DNA of 64,000 bases from Prolixibacteraceae bacterium (lineage in GTDB: Bacteria; Bacteroidota; Bacteroidia; Bacteroidales; Prolixibacteraceae), in contig JAOARB010000001.1 of assembly GCA_025210775.1 (NCBI GenBank), positions 1-64,000 of the forward strand. Direction: 5' to 3'. How positions within the stretch are numbered: position 1 is the first letter of the stretch; the number at the start of each line of letters is the position of its first letter. The position numbers and the translations under genes are program-made. Positions 1 to 8,563 of this stretch are shown piece by piece. The notes beneath the pieces were generated by a model, which was given only the letters and a program-made list of their open reading frames with translations, did no database searches and had not been told where the DNA came from.

Positions 1-1
1 A

Positions 2-40
2 ATAATGTTCTTGAATATTGGTAAGAGGTATCTCTTCCCG
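2..40 (+). repeat. 40-nt hairpin repeat, copy A
   Basis: Positions 2-40 are repeated nearly identically at 203-242. Each copy ends in a small palindrome, here GGTAAGAGGTATCTCTTCC. In this copy the repeat forms the 5' half of the 5S-like sequence. Confidence 0.6.
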
Positions 41-126
41 CAACTATTGCCGTTTGTGATCAGAGTAAGTTAAGCCCTATATTGCTGAGGCTACTGCAGA
101 GACGGGCGAGAGTAGGTCGCCGCCGT
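10..126 (+). rRNA. rrf: 5S rRNA-like sequence (3' half clear, 5' half aberrant)
   Basis: The 3' part, about 58-126, reads like the 3' two thirds of a Bacteroidota 5S rRNA: CAGAGTAAGTTAAGCCC, then GAGGCTACTGCAGAG, then GAGAGTAGGTCGCCGCC, followed at once by a terminator. The 5' half does not fit. No GGYGGY-type strand is present to pair with the terminal GCCGCC, and about 12 nt too many separate CTCTTCCC (32-39) from the CAGAG block. It is therefore either a strongly diverged 5S or a chimeric/degenerate copy at the end of an rRNA operon whose 23S lies outside the window. The 5' boundary given here is a guess. Confidence 0.5.
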
Positions 127-129
127 TTT

Positions 130-168
130 AAAAAAGGTGCCATTCGAAAGAGTTGAACCTTTTTTTAT
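130..168 (+). terminator. Intrinsic terminator after the 5S-like sequence
   Basis: AAAAAAGGT (130-138) pairs with ACCTTTTTT (157-165), and the stem runs into a T tract. The position directly behind the 5S-like 3' end fits the end of an rRNA transcript. Confidence 0.6.
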
Positions 169-202
169 GTCCATACTTTTCTGAAACCTTCTTTATTTGA
201 GA

Positions 203-242
203 ATAATGTTCTTGAATATTGGAAAGAGGGACCTCTTCCCTG
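203..242 (+). repeat. 40-nt hairpin repeat, copy B
   Basis: This is the second copy of the element at 2-40, sharing AATAATGTTCTTGAATATTGG and then a hairpin AAGAGGGACCTCTT. Similarity fades after CTCTTCCC, and no 5S 3' half follows. It may be a 5S 5'-half remnant duplicated behind the rRNA operon. The rest of 170-343 is AT-rich and shows no other feature. Confidence 0.6.
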
Positions 243-343
243 AGCTTTTGTCCTTTTGGTGTATTTGAAGGGAAAAGAGACAAGTAAAGCGAAGTGTTTG
301 TTTTTTCTTAATGCAATGATGGAAATATTTGTTAGTGTAAAAG

Positions 344-374
344 TCTGATTCTATTCTTGGAAATTATAACTTTG
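344..374 (+). promoter_or_regulatory. Bacteroidota-type promoter upstream of the GH133 gene
   Basis: TCTG (344-347), 19 nt, then TAACTTTG (367-374) match the TTTG-N19-TAnnTTTG consensus of the Bacteroidota primary sigma factor with one mismatch in the -33 box. The start codon is at 400. Confidence 0.55.
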
Positions 375-399
375 ATCTTCTATTAAAGAGATAAATGTT

Positions 400-2739
400 A
401 TGGTCACAAGATTTTGGACACGACTTATGTCGGTCTTATTAATTGTTTTCTTTTTTGCATGTAAAAAGAAGGATGTAAAGAAGGAACAAGTTGTTTTGGA
501 ATCAATGAAGGTAGAGGTGTTGCCTTCTGAGAATAGAATTGTTGCTTTCTCCAATAAGATGGATTCCTATTATCAAACACAGACACATGTGTTGGATAGT
601 AAACTTTATTCATGGTTTAATGGATGGAATATTGCACAAAAACGAATTTTCTCTGATTATAAGTTGACAATAGATGGTACTGCTTTTGATCGTGCCAATT
701 CCAATGTATCGGTTTTTCCGAATTATTTGGAAAGAAGAACACCTAAGGGGATTGAGAGGTTAAGACTTTTTGATGACCAAAGAGTGTTAGAGGTGGCTAT
801 GGATTCAGTCAAAGGTGAAACGGTTTCTATGTCACTTGAAGTGAATGACCATCTACTTTCATATTTGGAAAGTGATGAATCTGGTGTTTGGTATAAGTCT
901 AGCGAATCTGGATTTTATGTATTGCTTACTTCTGGAAATAAGATTCAGAAAAATGAGAAATCAATCTTATCTGTAGTTCCTTCGAATGGTCACGTATCTT
1001 ATTATGTCTTATATGGAGATAAGAAAGACCTATTGATTTCTGCTTCAAAGAAAGCAATAGATAAATCTTCTTATTGGGCAAGTGAAAGAATTCAAAGGAT
1101 GAATCGTTTGATTACGACACAGACGTTTACGAAAACCAATGATCCATTGGTGACGTCCTCTCTAAGATGGTTTACTATAACTATGGATGGATTGGTAACA
1201 CACCAACGTGGATCAGGTATCTATGCAGGTGTGCCATGGTTTAATGAATATTGGGGGCGTGATACATTTATATCACTTCCTGGAGGAACATATGTCTTAG
1301 GAAATAATAAAGTAGCGAAGCAAATATTATGGTCTTTCTCTTCTGTCCAAGATTCAGTAGAGTCATCTAAATATTATGGTCGTATTCCGAATATCGTAAA
1401 GATGGAGTCTTTAAATTATCATACTACAGATGGTACTCCTCGCTTTATAAACCAGATGATGGAGTATATTAAGTATTCGGGGGATACATCTTTAATTAAG
1501 GAGATCTATCCTATTGTGAAGAGAAGTATTGATGGATCGTTGAAAAATTGGGTTAATAAGAGAGGTTATTTGACTCATGAAAACAATGAGACTTGGATGG
1601 ATGCACGTCGTGCGTCGGATAAGAAATCTTATTCACCAAGGGGTACTTGTGCTAACGATATTCAGGCATTGTGGCGTAATCAATTGTCTACAGGTATTTT
1701 CTTTGCCAAACATATAGGCTCTAAGGAAGATCAAAAAAGATGGGAAGAGGCATATTTAAAGGTATCTACTAATTTTATCAAAGATTATTGGAATAAGAAA
1801 GAAGGTTATCTTGCTGATCGAATTGATAAAAAAGGAGTTGCAGAATTTAAATTACGCCCAAATCAGTTGTTCGCTTTAGATTTTATCAATGATCCAAAGA
1901 TTAAACTACAGGTAGTTAAGACGGTGTGGGAAAACCTTGTGTATCCTTGGGGCGTCTCTTCTTTAGATAAAAAAGATAAAGATTTTCACCCATACCATTT
2001 GGCATGGGAACATTACCATAAAGATGAAGCGTATCATAATGGAACTGTTTGGCAATGGTTGAATGGTATCGCTATGCAACGTATGATTGAAGTGGGAGGA
2101 GAAGATATTGCCTATCAGCTATTCCATAATATGTGTGATCAAGGAATGAACAAGACGGGGGTTGGATGTATTAATGAGAATAGTGACTGTTTTCCTCATC
2201 CTGGAGAATCCTATCCTAAATTAACAGGAACCTATTGGCAGGCGTGGTCTCAAGCAGAACATTTAAGAGTGTGGTACCAATATTTTATTGGTGTACGTCC
2301 AGATAAGAGTATTGAGGATCTACTTTTAATGCCTAGAATACCTGAGGCATTAAATAATGTGACTTCGATAATTCCAATAAAAGGAGGTAAAGTTCATTTC
2401 GCTTATAGAAAGAACAAAGAGAATGTTTCAGAATTTACTTATAAAGCCGAAGGTTTTTCCTCTTCAACAAGAGTAGATATCAAGTCGTTTAAAGATGTCA
2501 AACTTACTCTTTCGGATGGAGATATAATTAAGATTGTCGTTTCGGATAAGCTACATTTTGTTCAAAACGACTCTTCTGGTAAAGAGATTATAAACCAAGT
2601 TTACGATCAAGATAATGATAAAGTTAAATATCAAGGGTACGTAGATCGACAACTTAAAACAGTTGATTTTGCACAACCAGATTGGAGTCTAAAATATCCT
2701 GTTCTAAATAAGAACTACGGTGGATCTAAAGCAATTTAG
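400..2739 (+). CDS. Exported amylo-alpha-1,6-glucosidase-like lipoprotein (GH133, GDE C-terminal family)
   Basis: The N-terminus is a short lipoprotein signal ending FFFAC with Cys21, so the protein is probably anchored in the outer or periplasmic membrane face. Around residues 280-293 it has WFNEYWGRDTFISL, the hallmark of the (alpha/alpha)6 catalytic domain of glycogen debranching enzymes, and near residue 543 AYHNGTVWQWL, the second conserved active-site block. Family knowledge predicts hydrolysis of alpha-1,6 branches in glycogen- or dextrin-type glucans. Export is unusual for the cytosolic debranching role and suggests scavenging of external oligosaccharides. No GH13 partner or SusCD pair lies next to it. 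ATG at residue 10 is an alternative start that also preserves the lipobox. Confidence 0.82.
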   Translation: MVTRFWTRLMSVLLIVFFFACKKKDVKKEQVVLESMKVEVLPSENRIVAFSNKMDSYYQTQTHVLDSKLYSWFNGWNIAQKRIFSDYKLTIDGTAFDRANSNVSVFPNYLERRTPKGIERLRLFDDQRVLEVAMDSVKGETVSMSLEVNDHLLSYLESDESGVWYKSSESGFYVLLTSGNKIQKNEKSILSVVPSNGHVSYYVLYGDKKDLLISASKKAIDKSSYWASERIQRMNRLITTQTFTKTNDPLVTSSLRWFTITMDGLVTHQRGSGIYAGVPWFNEYWGRDTFISLPGGTYVLGNNKVAKQILWSFSSVQDSVESSKYYGRIPNIVKMESLNYHTTDGTPRFINQMMEYIKYSGDTSLIKEIYPIVKRSIDGSLKNWVNKRGYLTHENNETWMDARRASDKKSYSPRGTCANDIQALWRNQLSTGIFFAKHIGSKEDQKRWEEAYLKVSTNFIKDYWNKKEGYLADRIDKKGVAEFKLRPNQLFALDFINDPKIKLQVVKTVWENLVYPWGVSSLDKKDKDFHPYHLAWEHYHKDEAYHNGTVWQWLNGIAMQRMIEVGGEDIAYQLFHNMCDQGMNKTGVGCINENSDCFPHPGESYPKLTGTYWQAWSQAEHLRVWYQYFIGVRPDKSIEDLLLMPRIPEALNNVTSIIPIKGGKVHFAYRKNKENVSEFTYKAEGFSSSTRVDIKSFKDVKLTLSDGDIIKIVVSDKLHFVQNDSSGKEIINQVYDQDNDKVKYQGYVDRQLKTVDFAQPDWSLKYPVLNKNYGGSKAI

Positions 2740-2782
2740 TTCCCCATAAGGTTATTTTAGGATCTAGAATAGTTAGTTGTTT

Positions 2783-2857
2783 ACACCTTTATTTACCATA
2801 TTGATCAATTATGTTGTTATCAACAGCCTGATTTATGGTAAATAAAGGTGTTTTGTT
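2783..2857 (+). terminator. Long-stem terminator after the GH133 gene
   Basis: An 18-bp perfect inverted repeat (2783-2800 with 2834-2851, starting ACACCTTTATTTACCAT) is followed by TTTTGTT. The loop carries a smaller GTTG...CAAC stem. Confidence 0.75.
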
Positions 2858-2988
2858 AATAATAATTTAAGAAAAAATACCTTTTTGTATTTAGTGTGTT
2901 TGTTGTGTAAGTGTTTGATATATAGTTTTATCGGGTCTTTTGAGTGTTTTTTTAGTTTTATATTCTATGCGGAATGAAGCATAAAAGT

Positions 2989-3019
2989 ATTGGGATCAGG
3001 ATTTAAATATTTACTTTTG
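2989..3019 (+). promoter_or_regulatory. Bacteroidota-type promoter directly in front of the porin start codon
   Basis: ATTG (2989-2992), exactly 19 nt, then TACTTTTG (3012-3019). The -7 box ends only 5 nt before the ATG at 3025, so the transcript would start at or next to the start codon. Confidence 0.65.
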
Positions 3020-3024
3020 CTGCA

Positions 3025-5055
3025 ATGAAATCGTTAAATATCATATGGTTCTTAATGATTGGATTGCTCGGAAGTGTGACTTCTACTTTGGGACAAACTC
3101 CTAATTTAGACAGTCGTTCTGGCTTATCTAATCAACATGAAGATCATTCAGAAGAGAATGATACTATACCTTCGTATATTCGTACGTGGAGGTTTAGTGA
3201 TGATTTCTCTAAGAAGATATCTACGGAGATGGATACGAGTTTAACTCATTTCCATCAGAGACAACTCGATCAAAAGAAAAATATATACGTTCAAAATACA
3301 GGTAATTTAGGAACTGCTTATCAATCGTATTCTTTTTTCGAACGAAATGCCAGTGTTGAAGGGTTTCATTATTTGAATGGATATAAAGATTATATATCAG
3401 ATCCAAATTCTGTTATCTTCTATAATACTACGACCCCATATACATTATTAGACTATTCTCAATGGTGGGATAATAGACCTAAGGGGCGCACACTTTTTCA
3501 TTTAATCCATACACAAAATATCACTCCATATTTAAATTTTGGTTTTGATTTTAAGTATAATGGTTCGGATGGTCGTTATCAATATCAAAGTGGAGACAAT
3601 AGTGCTTTCTCTTTCTTTATGAATTATGAAGGTGAGCGTTATTCTGGTTATTTTAGCTTATCTCAGAACAAAGTAAGCCACGAAGAGAACGGTGGTCTTC
3701 GTAATATTGATGAGATACGCAATAAAGACCTTGATCCAGAGAATTATATTGTTTGGATGACAGGCAGTAAAAATACAATCAAAGACTTTAATATATCCTA
3801 TAATCAAAAGTATGATTTAGGATCTTATGAAGAGGTAAAGCAGGAAGACGGAGTATACGAGGAGTTTAATCCTAAAGTATCGTTTATGCATACCATAACC
3901 TTCCGTAATGATTCTAAGAGTTATATAGAGTCGGAAGCCAACCCATCTTTTGGTACGGGTTCTACTGATCCTAAAGATTATTACTATGGATATAATCCTA
4001 CGTTATATCTTTCCGATAGTCGTACAGATGATTATGCAAAAGAGAGAGCTATCTCGAATCTTTTTCAGATAAAATTTCATGAATCGGAAGATAGAAAATA
4101 TTCATTCTCCAAACGAGTATATGGTGGAATAGATATTCTAAAAGAAGAACTTCCAAAGGCAGAGTTAATCATGACACCCGAAGGAAACCAGTCTGTGTCA
4201 GGAATTAATGAATCAGAAAATATTTATAACCTTTATGTAGGTGGTGAGATTGCCAGAGAGAAAGGAACTTTCTGGAATTGGTCTACAGGAGGGCGTTATT
4301 ATGTGTCGGGTTACCGTAGTCAGGATTTGATGGTTTATGGAAACATGAATAAGCCGATACGTACTGAAAAAGACACTTCTTTTTTAACGTTAAGTGGAAA
4401 GATGTCTTTAGAAACACCAAACTATTTTGTAAATAAATATACTTCAAATCATTATGTATGGGATAATGATTTCAAGAAAACATATAAACTATCATTACAT
4501 GCCAAATATGAAAAGCCTTCGATACATTTTAGTGTAGGAGCAGATATGGCATTTATTAACAATTATATTTACTATGGATATAGTGTAGTACCAAAGCAAG
4601 CAGAGAGTGAATTTTCTGTTTGGTCTTTATCATTACAAAAAGACTTTCATATGGGTCCTTTAGTAATAGAAAACAGAGTGATCTATCAGAAGAGTAGTTC
4701 TGATACATATATACATTTACCGTCATTTATTTTCAGGAATAGTACATATTTATATGGCAATATTACGCCTGTTTTAGAGGGGCAATTTGGAGTAGATACT
4801 TATATCACAACCAAATATTATGCAGATAAATATTCCCCTGCCTTAAACCAGTACTATCTACAAAATGACGAGAAAATTGGAGGATATCCAGTTTGTGATA
4901 TGTTCTTATCGTTAAAATTAAAGCGAGTAAGACTATTTATGAAATACGCTTTTATTAACCAAATGTTAGGAGATCTTGATTATTTTATATCACCTACTTA
5001 TCCAATCCAGCCTGCGACGTTATCTTTTGGAGCCTCGTGGAGCTTCTACGACTAA
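3025..5055 (+). CDS. Putative outer-membrane porin (Porin_10 family)
   Basis: The signal peptide (residues 1-24, ending TSTLGQ) is followed by a region rich in alternating aromatic and polar residues, as in large Bacteroidota beta-barrels. The N-terminal pattern (RTWRFSDDF, then DTSLTHFH, then NTGNLGTAYQS, then NTTTPYTLLDYS) matches what I know of the putative porin family PF14121/DUF4289. The last residues (LSFGASWSFYD) end in alternating aromatics like a closing strand. At 676 aa it is a normal length for the family. The substrate cannot be inferred. It has its own promoter and lies upstream of the MltF gene with about 130 nt between them, where I see no terminator, so read-through is possible. 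Confidence 0.78.
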   Translation: MKSLNIIWFLMIGLLGSVTSTLGQTPNLDSRSGLSNQHEDHSEENDTIPSYIRTWRFSDDFSKKISTEMDTSLTHFHQRQLDQKKNIYVQNTGNLGTAYQSYSFFERNASVEGFHYLNGYKDYISDPNSVIFYNTTTPYTLLDYSQWWDNRPKGRTLFHLIHTQNITPYLNFGFDFKYNGSDGRYQYQSGDNSAFSFFMNYEGERYSGYFSLSQNKVSHEENGGLRNIDEIRNKDLDPENYIVWMTGSKNTIKDFNISYNQKYDLGSYEEVKQEDGVYEEFNPKVSFMHTITFRNDSKSYIESEANPSFGTGSTDPKDYYYGYNPTLYLSDSRTDDYAKERAISNLFQIKFHESEDRKYSFSKRVYGGIDILKEELPKAELIMTPEGNQSVSGINESENIYNLYVGGEIAREKGTFWNWSTGGRYYVSGYRSQDLMVYGNMNKPIRTEKDTSFLTLSGKMSLETPNYFVNKYTSNHYVWDNDFKKTYKLSLHAKYEKPSIHFSVGADMAFINNYIYYGYSVVPKQAESEFSVWSLSLQKDFHMGPLVIENRVIYQKSSSDTYIHLPSFIFRNSTYLYGNITPVLEGQFGVDTYITTKYYADKYSPALNQYYLQNDEKIGGYPVCDMFLSLKLKRVRLFMKYAFINQMLGDLDYFISPTYPIQPATLSFGASWSFYD

Positions 5056-5187
5056 TTAAATTACAACAAAGATATTATTTCAAAAGACCTTGTATGGATT
5101 ACAAGGCGAGTTAACGGATGAACTATATAAGGATAATTTTGTTTAAGATTATATGATTCGTCCTATTTATGAACCAATACATATTTT

Positions 5188-6624
5188 ATGAGATCGTATA
5201 TCAAGCATTTGATATTGATATTGTTAATATTTGTATCCTGTAAGGGAGATAAAAACTTACAAAAAGAAGTGGGTCAAGCACAGCGTGACTTAGCTTCAAA
5301 AGAGCTTGAAAATATTCAAGCATCAGGAACGCTTAAAGTGGTAATTGACTATAATTCGATCAATTACTTTATTTACCGAGGTCAACCGATGGGATTCCAG
5401 TATGATCTACTACATCGTTTGGCTGATGATCTAGGAGTATCTCTAGATATTCGTGTGAGTAATAACTTAAAAGAGACATTTGATCTTTTAGAGAGTGGTA
5501 CTGTAGATTTGATTGCAAAAAATCTTACCATAACAAAATCAAGAAAAGCCAAAGTGCTTTTTACTTATCCACTATTGTCAAGCCGACAGGTACTTATTCA
5601 ACGTAAGCCAGACGGATGGTCTAAGATGGATAGTCGTACCCTAGATTCTCATCTAATTAAAGATGTGCGAGATTTAGCACATAAAACGGTTTTCGTTCAG
5701 AAAAATACAGCTTATTTTAAGCGATTAAACAGTTTATCTGATGAAATAGGTGAGGATATTAATATCGTAACAGACTCTTTGCATGGAGTAGAACAGTTGA
5801 TTGGTATGGTTGCGAGCGGCAAGATTCCAATGACAGTTTGTGATGCAGAGGTAGCGAAATTAAACCAAGCCTACTATTCGAATGTAGATGTTTCTACTCC
5901 GATTAGTTTTACGCAAGATATGGCCTGGGCTGTACGCAAAAATTCGACTGCTTTAAATGATTATGTAAGCAAGTGGTTACAAGATTTTAGCAAGACAAAA
6001 CGATATAAGTTGATGTATGCAAAATACTATCGTTCTGCTCGTTCAAAACATTACACTGCTAATGTAAATCGTTTCCTTAAAGAGGATAAATTATCTGTTT
6101 ATGATGATTTGATTAAAAAGGCAAGTAAGAACATTGGATGGGATTGGCGTTTGGTAGCTTCTATTGTTTATCAAGAGTCCAACTTTAATCCAGAAGCGGA
6201 ATCTTGGGCGGGGGCTGTAGGATTGATGCAGCTTATGCCAGAGACAGCTGAGCGTTATGATGTAAAGGATTTAACTTCTCCAGAAGAGAATGTTTACGCT
6301 GGTACTCGTTTCTTGGGATGGTTAGACAGTTATTTTAAAGAGCATATTTCGGATCCAAAGGAGCGTGCTAAATTTGTTTTAGCATCTTATAATATTGGAT
6401 TAGGACATATTTTAGATGCCCGTCGTTTGGCACAGAAGTATGGTAAGGATATGAACAAATGGGACGATAATGTAGCCCCTTATTTGTTGAAGAAATCATT
6501 AAGTGACTACTATAAAGACCCTGTTGTAAAGTGGGGATACTGTAGAGGAACAGAGACGTTTAATTATGTAGATGAAGTAATGGAGCGTTATCAAAGTTAT
6601 AGTAACTTATTGAAAGAGTCTTAA
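5188..6624 (+). CDS. mltF: Membrane-bound lytic murein transglycosylase F-like lipoprotein
   Basis: The lipoprotein signal ends in FVSC (Cys18). Residues about 40-280 form a periplasmic solute-binding domain (SBP_bac_3 type; GTLKVVIDYNS, then FDLLESGTVDLIAKNLTIT). Residues about 305-440 form a lysozyme-like SLT domain with the catalytic Glu in YQESNFNP near residue 330, followed by AVGLMQLMPETA and LASYNIGLGH. This two-domain order is characteristic of MltF, which cleaves peptidoglycan glycan strands to 1,6-anhydro products. At 478 aa it is typical for Bacteroidota members. A weak TAATTTTG box lies at 5134-5141. Confidence 0.88.
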   Translation: MRSYIKHLILILLIFVSCKGDKNLQKEVGQAQRDLASKELENIQASGTLKVVIDYNSINYFIYRGQPMGFQYDLLHRLADDLGVSLDIRVSNNLKETFDLLESGTVDLIAKNLTITKSRKAKVLFTYPLLSSRQVLIQRKPDGWSKMDSRTLDSHLIKDVRDLAHKTVFVQKNTAYFKRLNSLSDEIGEDINIVTDSLHGVEQLIGMVASGKIPMTVCDAEVAKLNQAYYSNVDVSTPISFTQDMAWAVRKNSTALNDYVSKWLQDFSKTKRYKLMYAKYYRSARSKHYTANVNRFLKEDKLSVYDDLIKKASKNIGWDWRLVASIVYQESNFNPEAESWAGAVGLMQLMPETAERYDVKDLTSPEENVYAGTRFLGWLDSYFKEHISDPKERAKFVLASYNIGLGHILDARRLAQKYGKDMNKWDDNVAPYLLKKSLSDYYKDPVVKWGYCRGTETFNYVDEVMERYQSYSNLLKES

Positions 6625-6647
6625 GGAACAGAATAACCCTAAATATT

Positions 6648-6688
6648 AAGAACCATTAGATCTAGCATCTAATGGTTCTTTTTTTTAA
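6648..6688. terminator. Terminator between mltF and the convergent Nudix gene
   Basis: A perfect 14-bp stem AAGAACCATTAGAT (6648-6661) / ATCTAATGGTTCTT (6667-6680) with a 5-nt loop and a T8 tract terminates mltF. The stop codon of the minus-strand Nudix gene sits in the loop (6662-6664), so the right arm is also the last codons of that gene. Confidence 0.85.
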
Positions 6689-7303
6689 CGTTTTCCAGAT
6701 CTCTTCGAATTCGGAAAGAATCATTGCCGTTGCTCCCCATATCTTTGTATCGAAATAATTATAGCTAGGTACGCTCATTTCGTGTCCTTTGATGGCTACA
6801 GTCATCTCGCCTTTAGAGGAGAACATTTCATTTAGATTGATCTGAACAATCTTCTCTACTTCATCTTGGTTTATAACAAAGGATGGTTTTTCTTGAACAA
6901 AAGCGACGTAAGGAGTAATATAGAAATTACTCACAGGGATGTATATCTTCGTAAGAGTTCCAATAATTGAATCTAATGTAAGTTCTACCCCAATCTCTTC
7001 TTTTGTTTCTCTGATTGCTGTTTGTTTAAGGTTATGGTCTAATTGAGAATCGAATTTACCTCCAGGAAGAGCAAATTGTCCTGCATGATTTCTCATGTCA
7101 GAATTTCTTTTAATGACACATGTTTTATAGGATTGATCCCACCAGATTAAAATAAGAACAGCACTTTCTTGTATCACTTGAGTATGATCTCTAAGAGGCC
7201 TTAGTTCTCGAAGATAGGGTAGCATTCTTAAATGTGCTTTCTCTCCAGGAAGTTCCTCACATAGTAGCTCTTTTAGATGAGCAATTGAATTCCATTTATT
7301 CAT
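6662..7303 (-). CDS. Nudix hydrolase, CoA-pyrophosphatase-like
   Basis: The protein has a Nudix box: LPGGKFDSQLD followed by AIRETKEEIGV, in which the REUXEEXGU metal-binding core is intact. The long loop between GGK and RET, the upstream SAVLILIWWD strand and the size (213 aa) resemble the NudL/CoA diphosphatase subgroup, which cleaves CoA to 3',5'-ADP and phosphopantetheine; the substrate is inference. The gene begins directly next to the stop codon of the upstream LolE-like gene (7303/7304, no spacer), so it is the last gene of a three-gene minus-strand operon. Confidence 0.8.
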   Translation of the reverse strand: MNKWNSIAHLKELLCEELPGEKAHLRMLPYLRELRPLRDHTQVIQESAVLILIWWDQSYKTCVIKRNSDMRNHAGQFALPGGKFDSQLDHNLKQTAIRETKEEIGVELTLDSIIGTLTKIYIPVSNFYITPYVAFVQEKPSFVINQDEVEKIVQINLNEMFSSKGEMTVAIKGHEMSVPSYNYFDTKIWGATAMILSEFEEIWKTLKKRTIRC

Positions 7304-8563
7304 CTAGTCAAATTTTATAGCCTTGTCTGGTGAAATTCTTGATATAAACATAGAAGGAATAACCAGCATAATGATGGTTATAAGTAATGTTGCGATATTA
7401 AGAATCACAAGATAGCTGAAATTAAGTTCGATAGGGACTGTATCCACATAATATGAATTAGGATCCAATGGTATAAGACTAAATTTCTTTTGAATAAAAC
7501 AAATAGCCAAAGCCAATATATTTCCCCATAATAGGCCCTTGGTAATAAGGAAACCTGCTATAATAAGAAACAACTTTCTGATACTTTTGTTTTCTGCTCC
7601 GAGTGCTTTTAATGTTCCGATCATCTGTGTTCTTTCTAGAATAAGAATAAGAATACCAGAAACCATATTAAAACCAGCAACAGCGATCATTAAACCTAAA
7701 ATAACCCATACATTCATATCAATAAGATTTAGCCAATCGAATATCTCTCTGTATTTATGGGTGATGTTTATTGCCCTGACCGTTAATACGTCTTGTTGGT
7801 AGTTTAAGATAATATTTTGAGCCTCATAAGTAGTTTCTTCTAGTTTGTTAAAATCATTTACAATAATATCGAAGCCACTAATTTGGTTTGGAGCCCATTT
7901 GTTCAGTCGTTGAATTTGTCTGATATCTACAATAGCAAACATTCGATCAAACTCGTTGATGGAGGTAGAGAAGATCCCTTTAATAATAAATTTTCTTAAT
8001 TGAGGAGCCGTAGCATTCTGTTTCATAAAGAACATTCTAATAGGGTCACCTACCTTCAATTTCATTCTGGAGGCCATGATTTGGGATATGAGTATCCCAT
8101 TGTTTTGCTCCTCTTTTTTAAGGTCGAGTACCTCTCCTTTGGTTAAGTGATTCTTAAAGAATTCCCATGTATGTTCTTTCCCAAATCCTTTTAGTACCAC
8201 TCCTTCAATCTCTTTCCCCGTATGGATGATACCTGTTTTAGTTGCAAATCTTTCTGCATACTTTATGTTGGGATGATTTCTAATATTGTAGATCCAATCT
8301 TCGTCTGATAGAATGGGGGTGTTATCATAGCTATTACTTGTGCTGTAGTTCAGTAGTTGGATATGTGAACCGAAACCAACGACCTTGTTTTTAACCTCTT
8401 TTTTGAAGCCTATCGTGATCGAAACCGAAAGAATAATTACAATAATTCCTATTGCAATACCAGCAACAGCAAAATTGATAATGCTTTTACTAAAATGATG
8501 TTTCTGATCGTTAGCAAAGAATAGTTTTTTTGCTAGGTAATATTCGTAACGCAATTTTTTCAT
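7304..8563 (-). CDS. ABC transporter permease of the LolC/LolE (FtsX) family
   Basis: The architecture is typical of MacB/LolE permeases: one N-terminal membrane segment (about 28-52), a large periplasmic domain (about 53-280) and three C-terminal membrane segments (about 283-308, 331-357, 378-408) forming the FtsX domain with the conserved GTLKALGAENKSIRKLF loop. LolC/E with the ATPase LolD releases lipoproteins from the inner membrane toward the outer membrane. No ATPase gene is adjacent, as is common in this phylum. The start codon overlaps the end of the upstream gene by 4 nt (8560-8563), indicating translational coupling. Confidence 0.85.
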   Translation of the reverse strand: MKKLRYEYYLAKKLFFANDQKHHFSKSIINFAVAGIAIGIIVIILSVSITIGFKKEVKNKVVGFGSHIQLLNYSTSNSYDNTPILSDEDWIYNIRNHPNIKYAERFATKTGIIHTGKEIEGVVLKGFGKEHTWEFFKNHLTKGEVLDLKKEEQNNGILISQIMASRMKLKVGDPIRMFFMKQNATAPQLRKFIIKGIFSTSINEFDRMFAIVDIRQIQRLNKWAPNQISGFDIIVNDFNKLEETTYEAQNIILNYQQDVLTVRAINITHKYREIFDWLNLIDMNVWVILGLMIAVAGFNMVSGILILILERTQMIGTLKALGAENKSIRKLFLIIAGFLITKGLLWGNILALAICFIQKKFSLIPLDPNSYYVDTVPIELNFSYLVILNIATLLITIIMLVIPSMFISRISPDKAIKFD

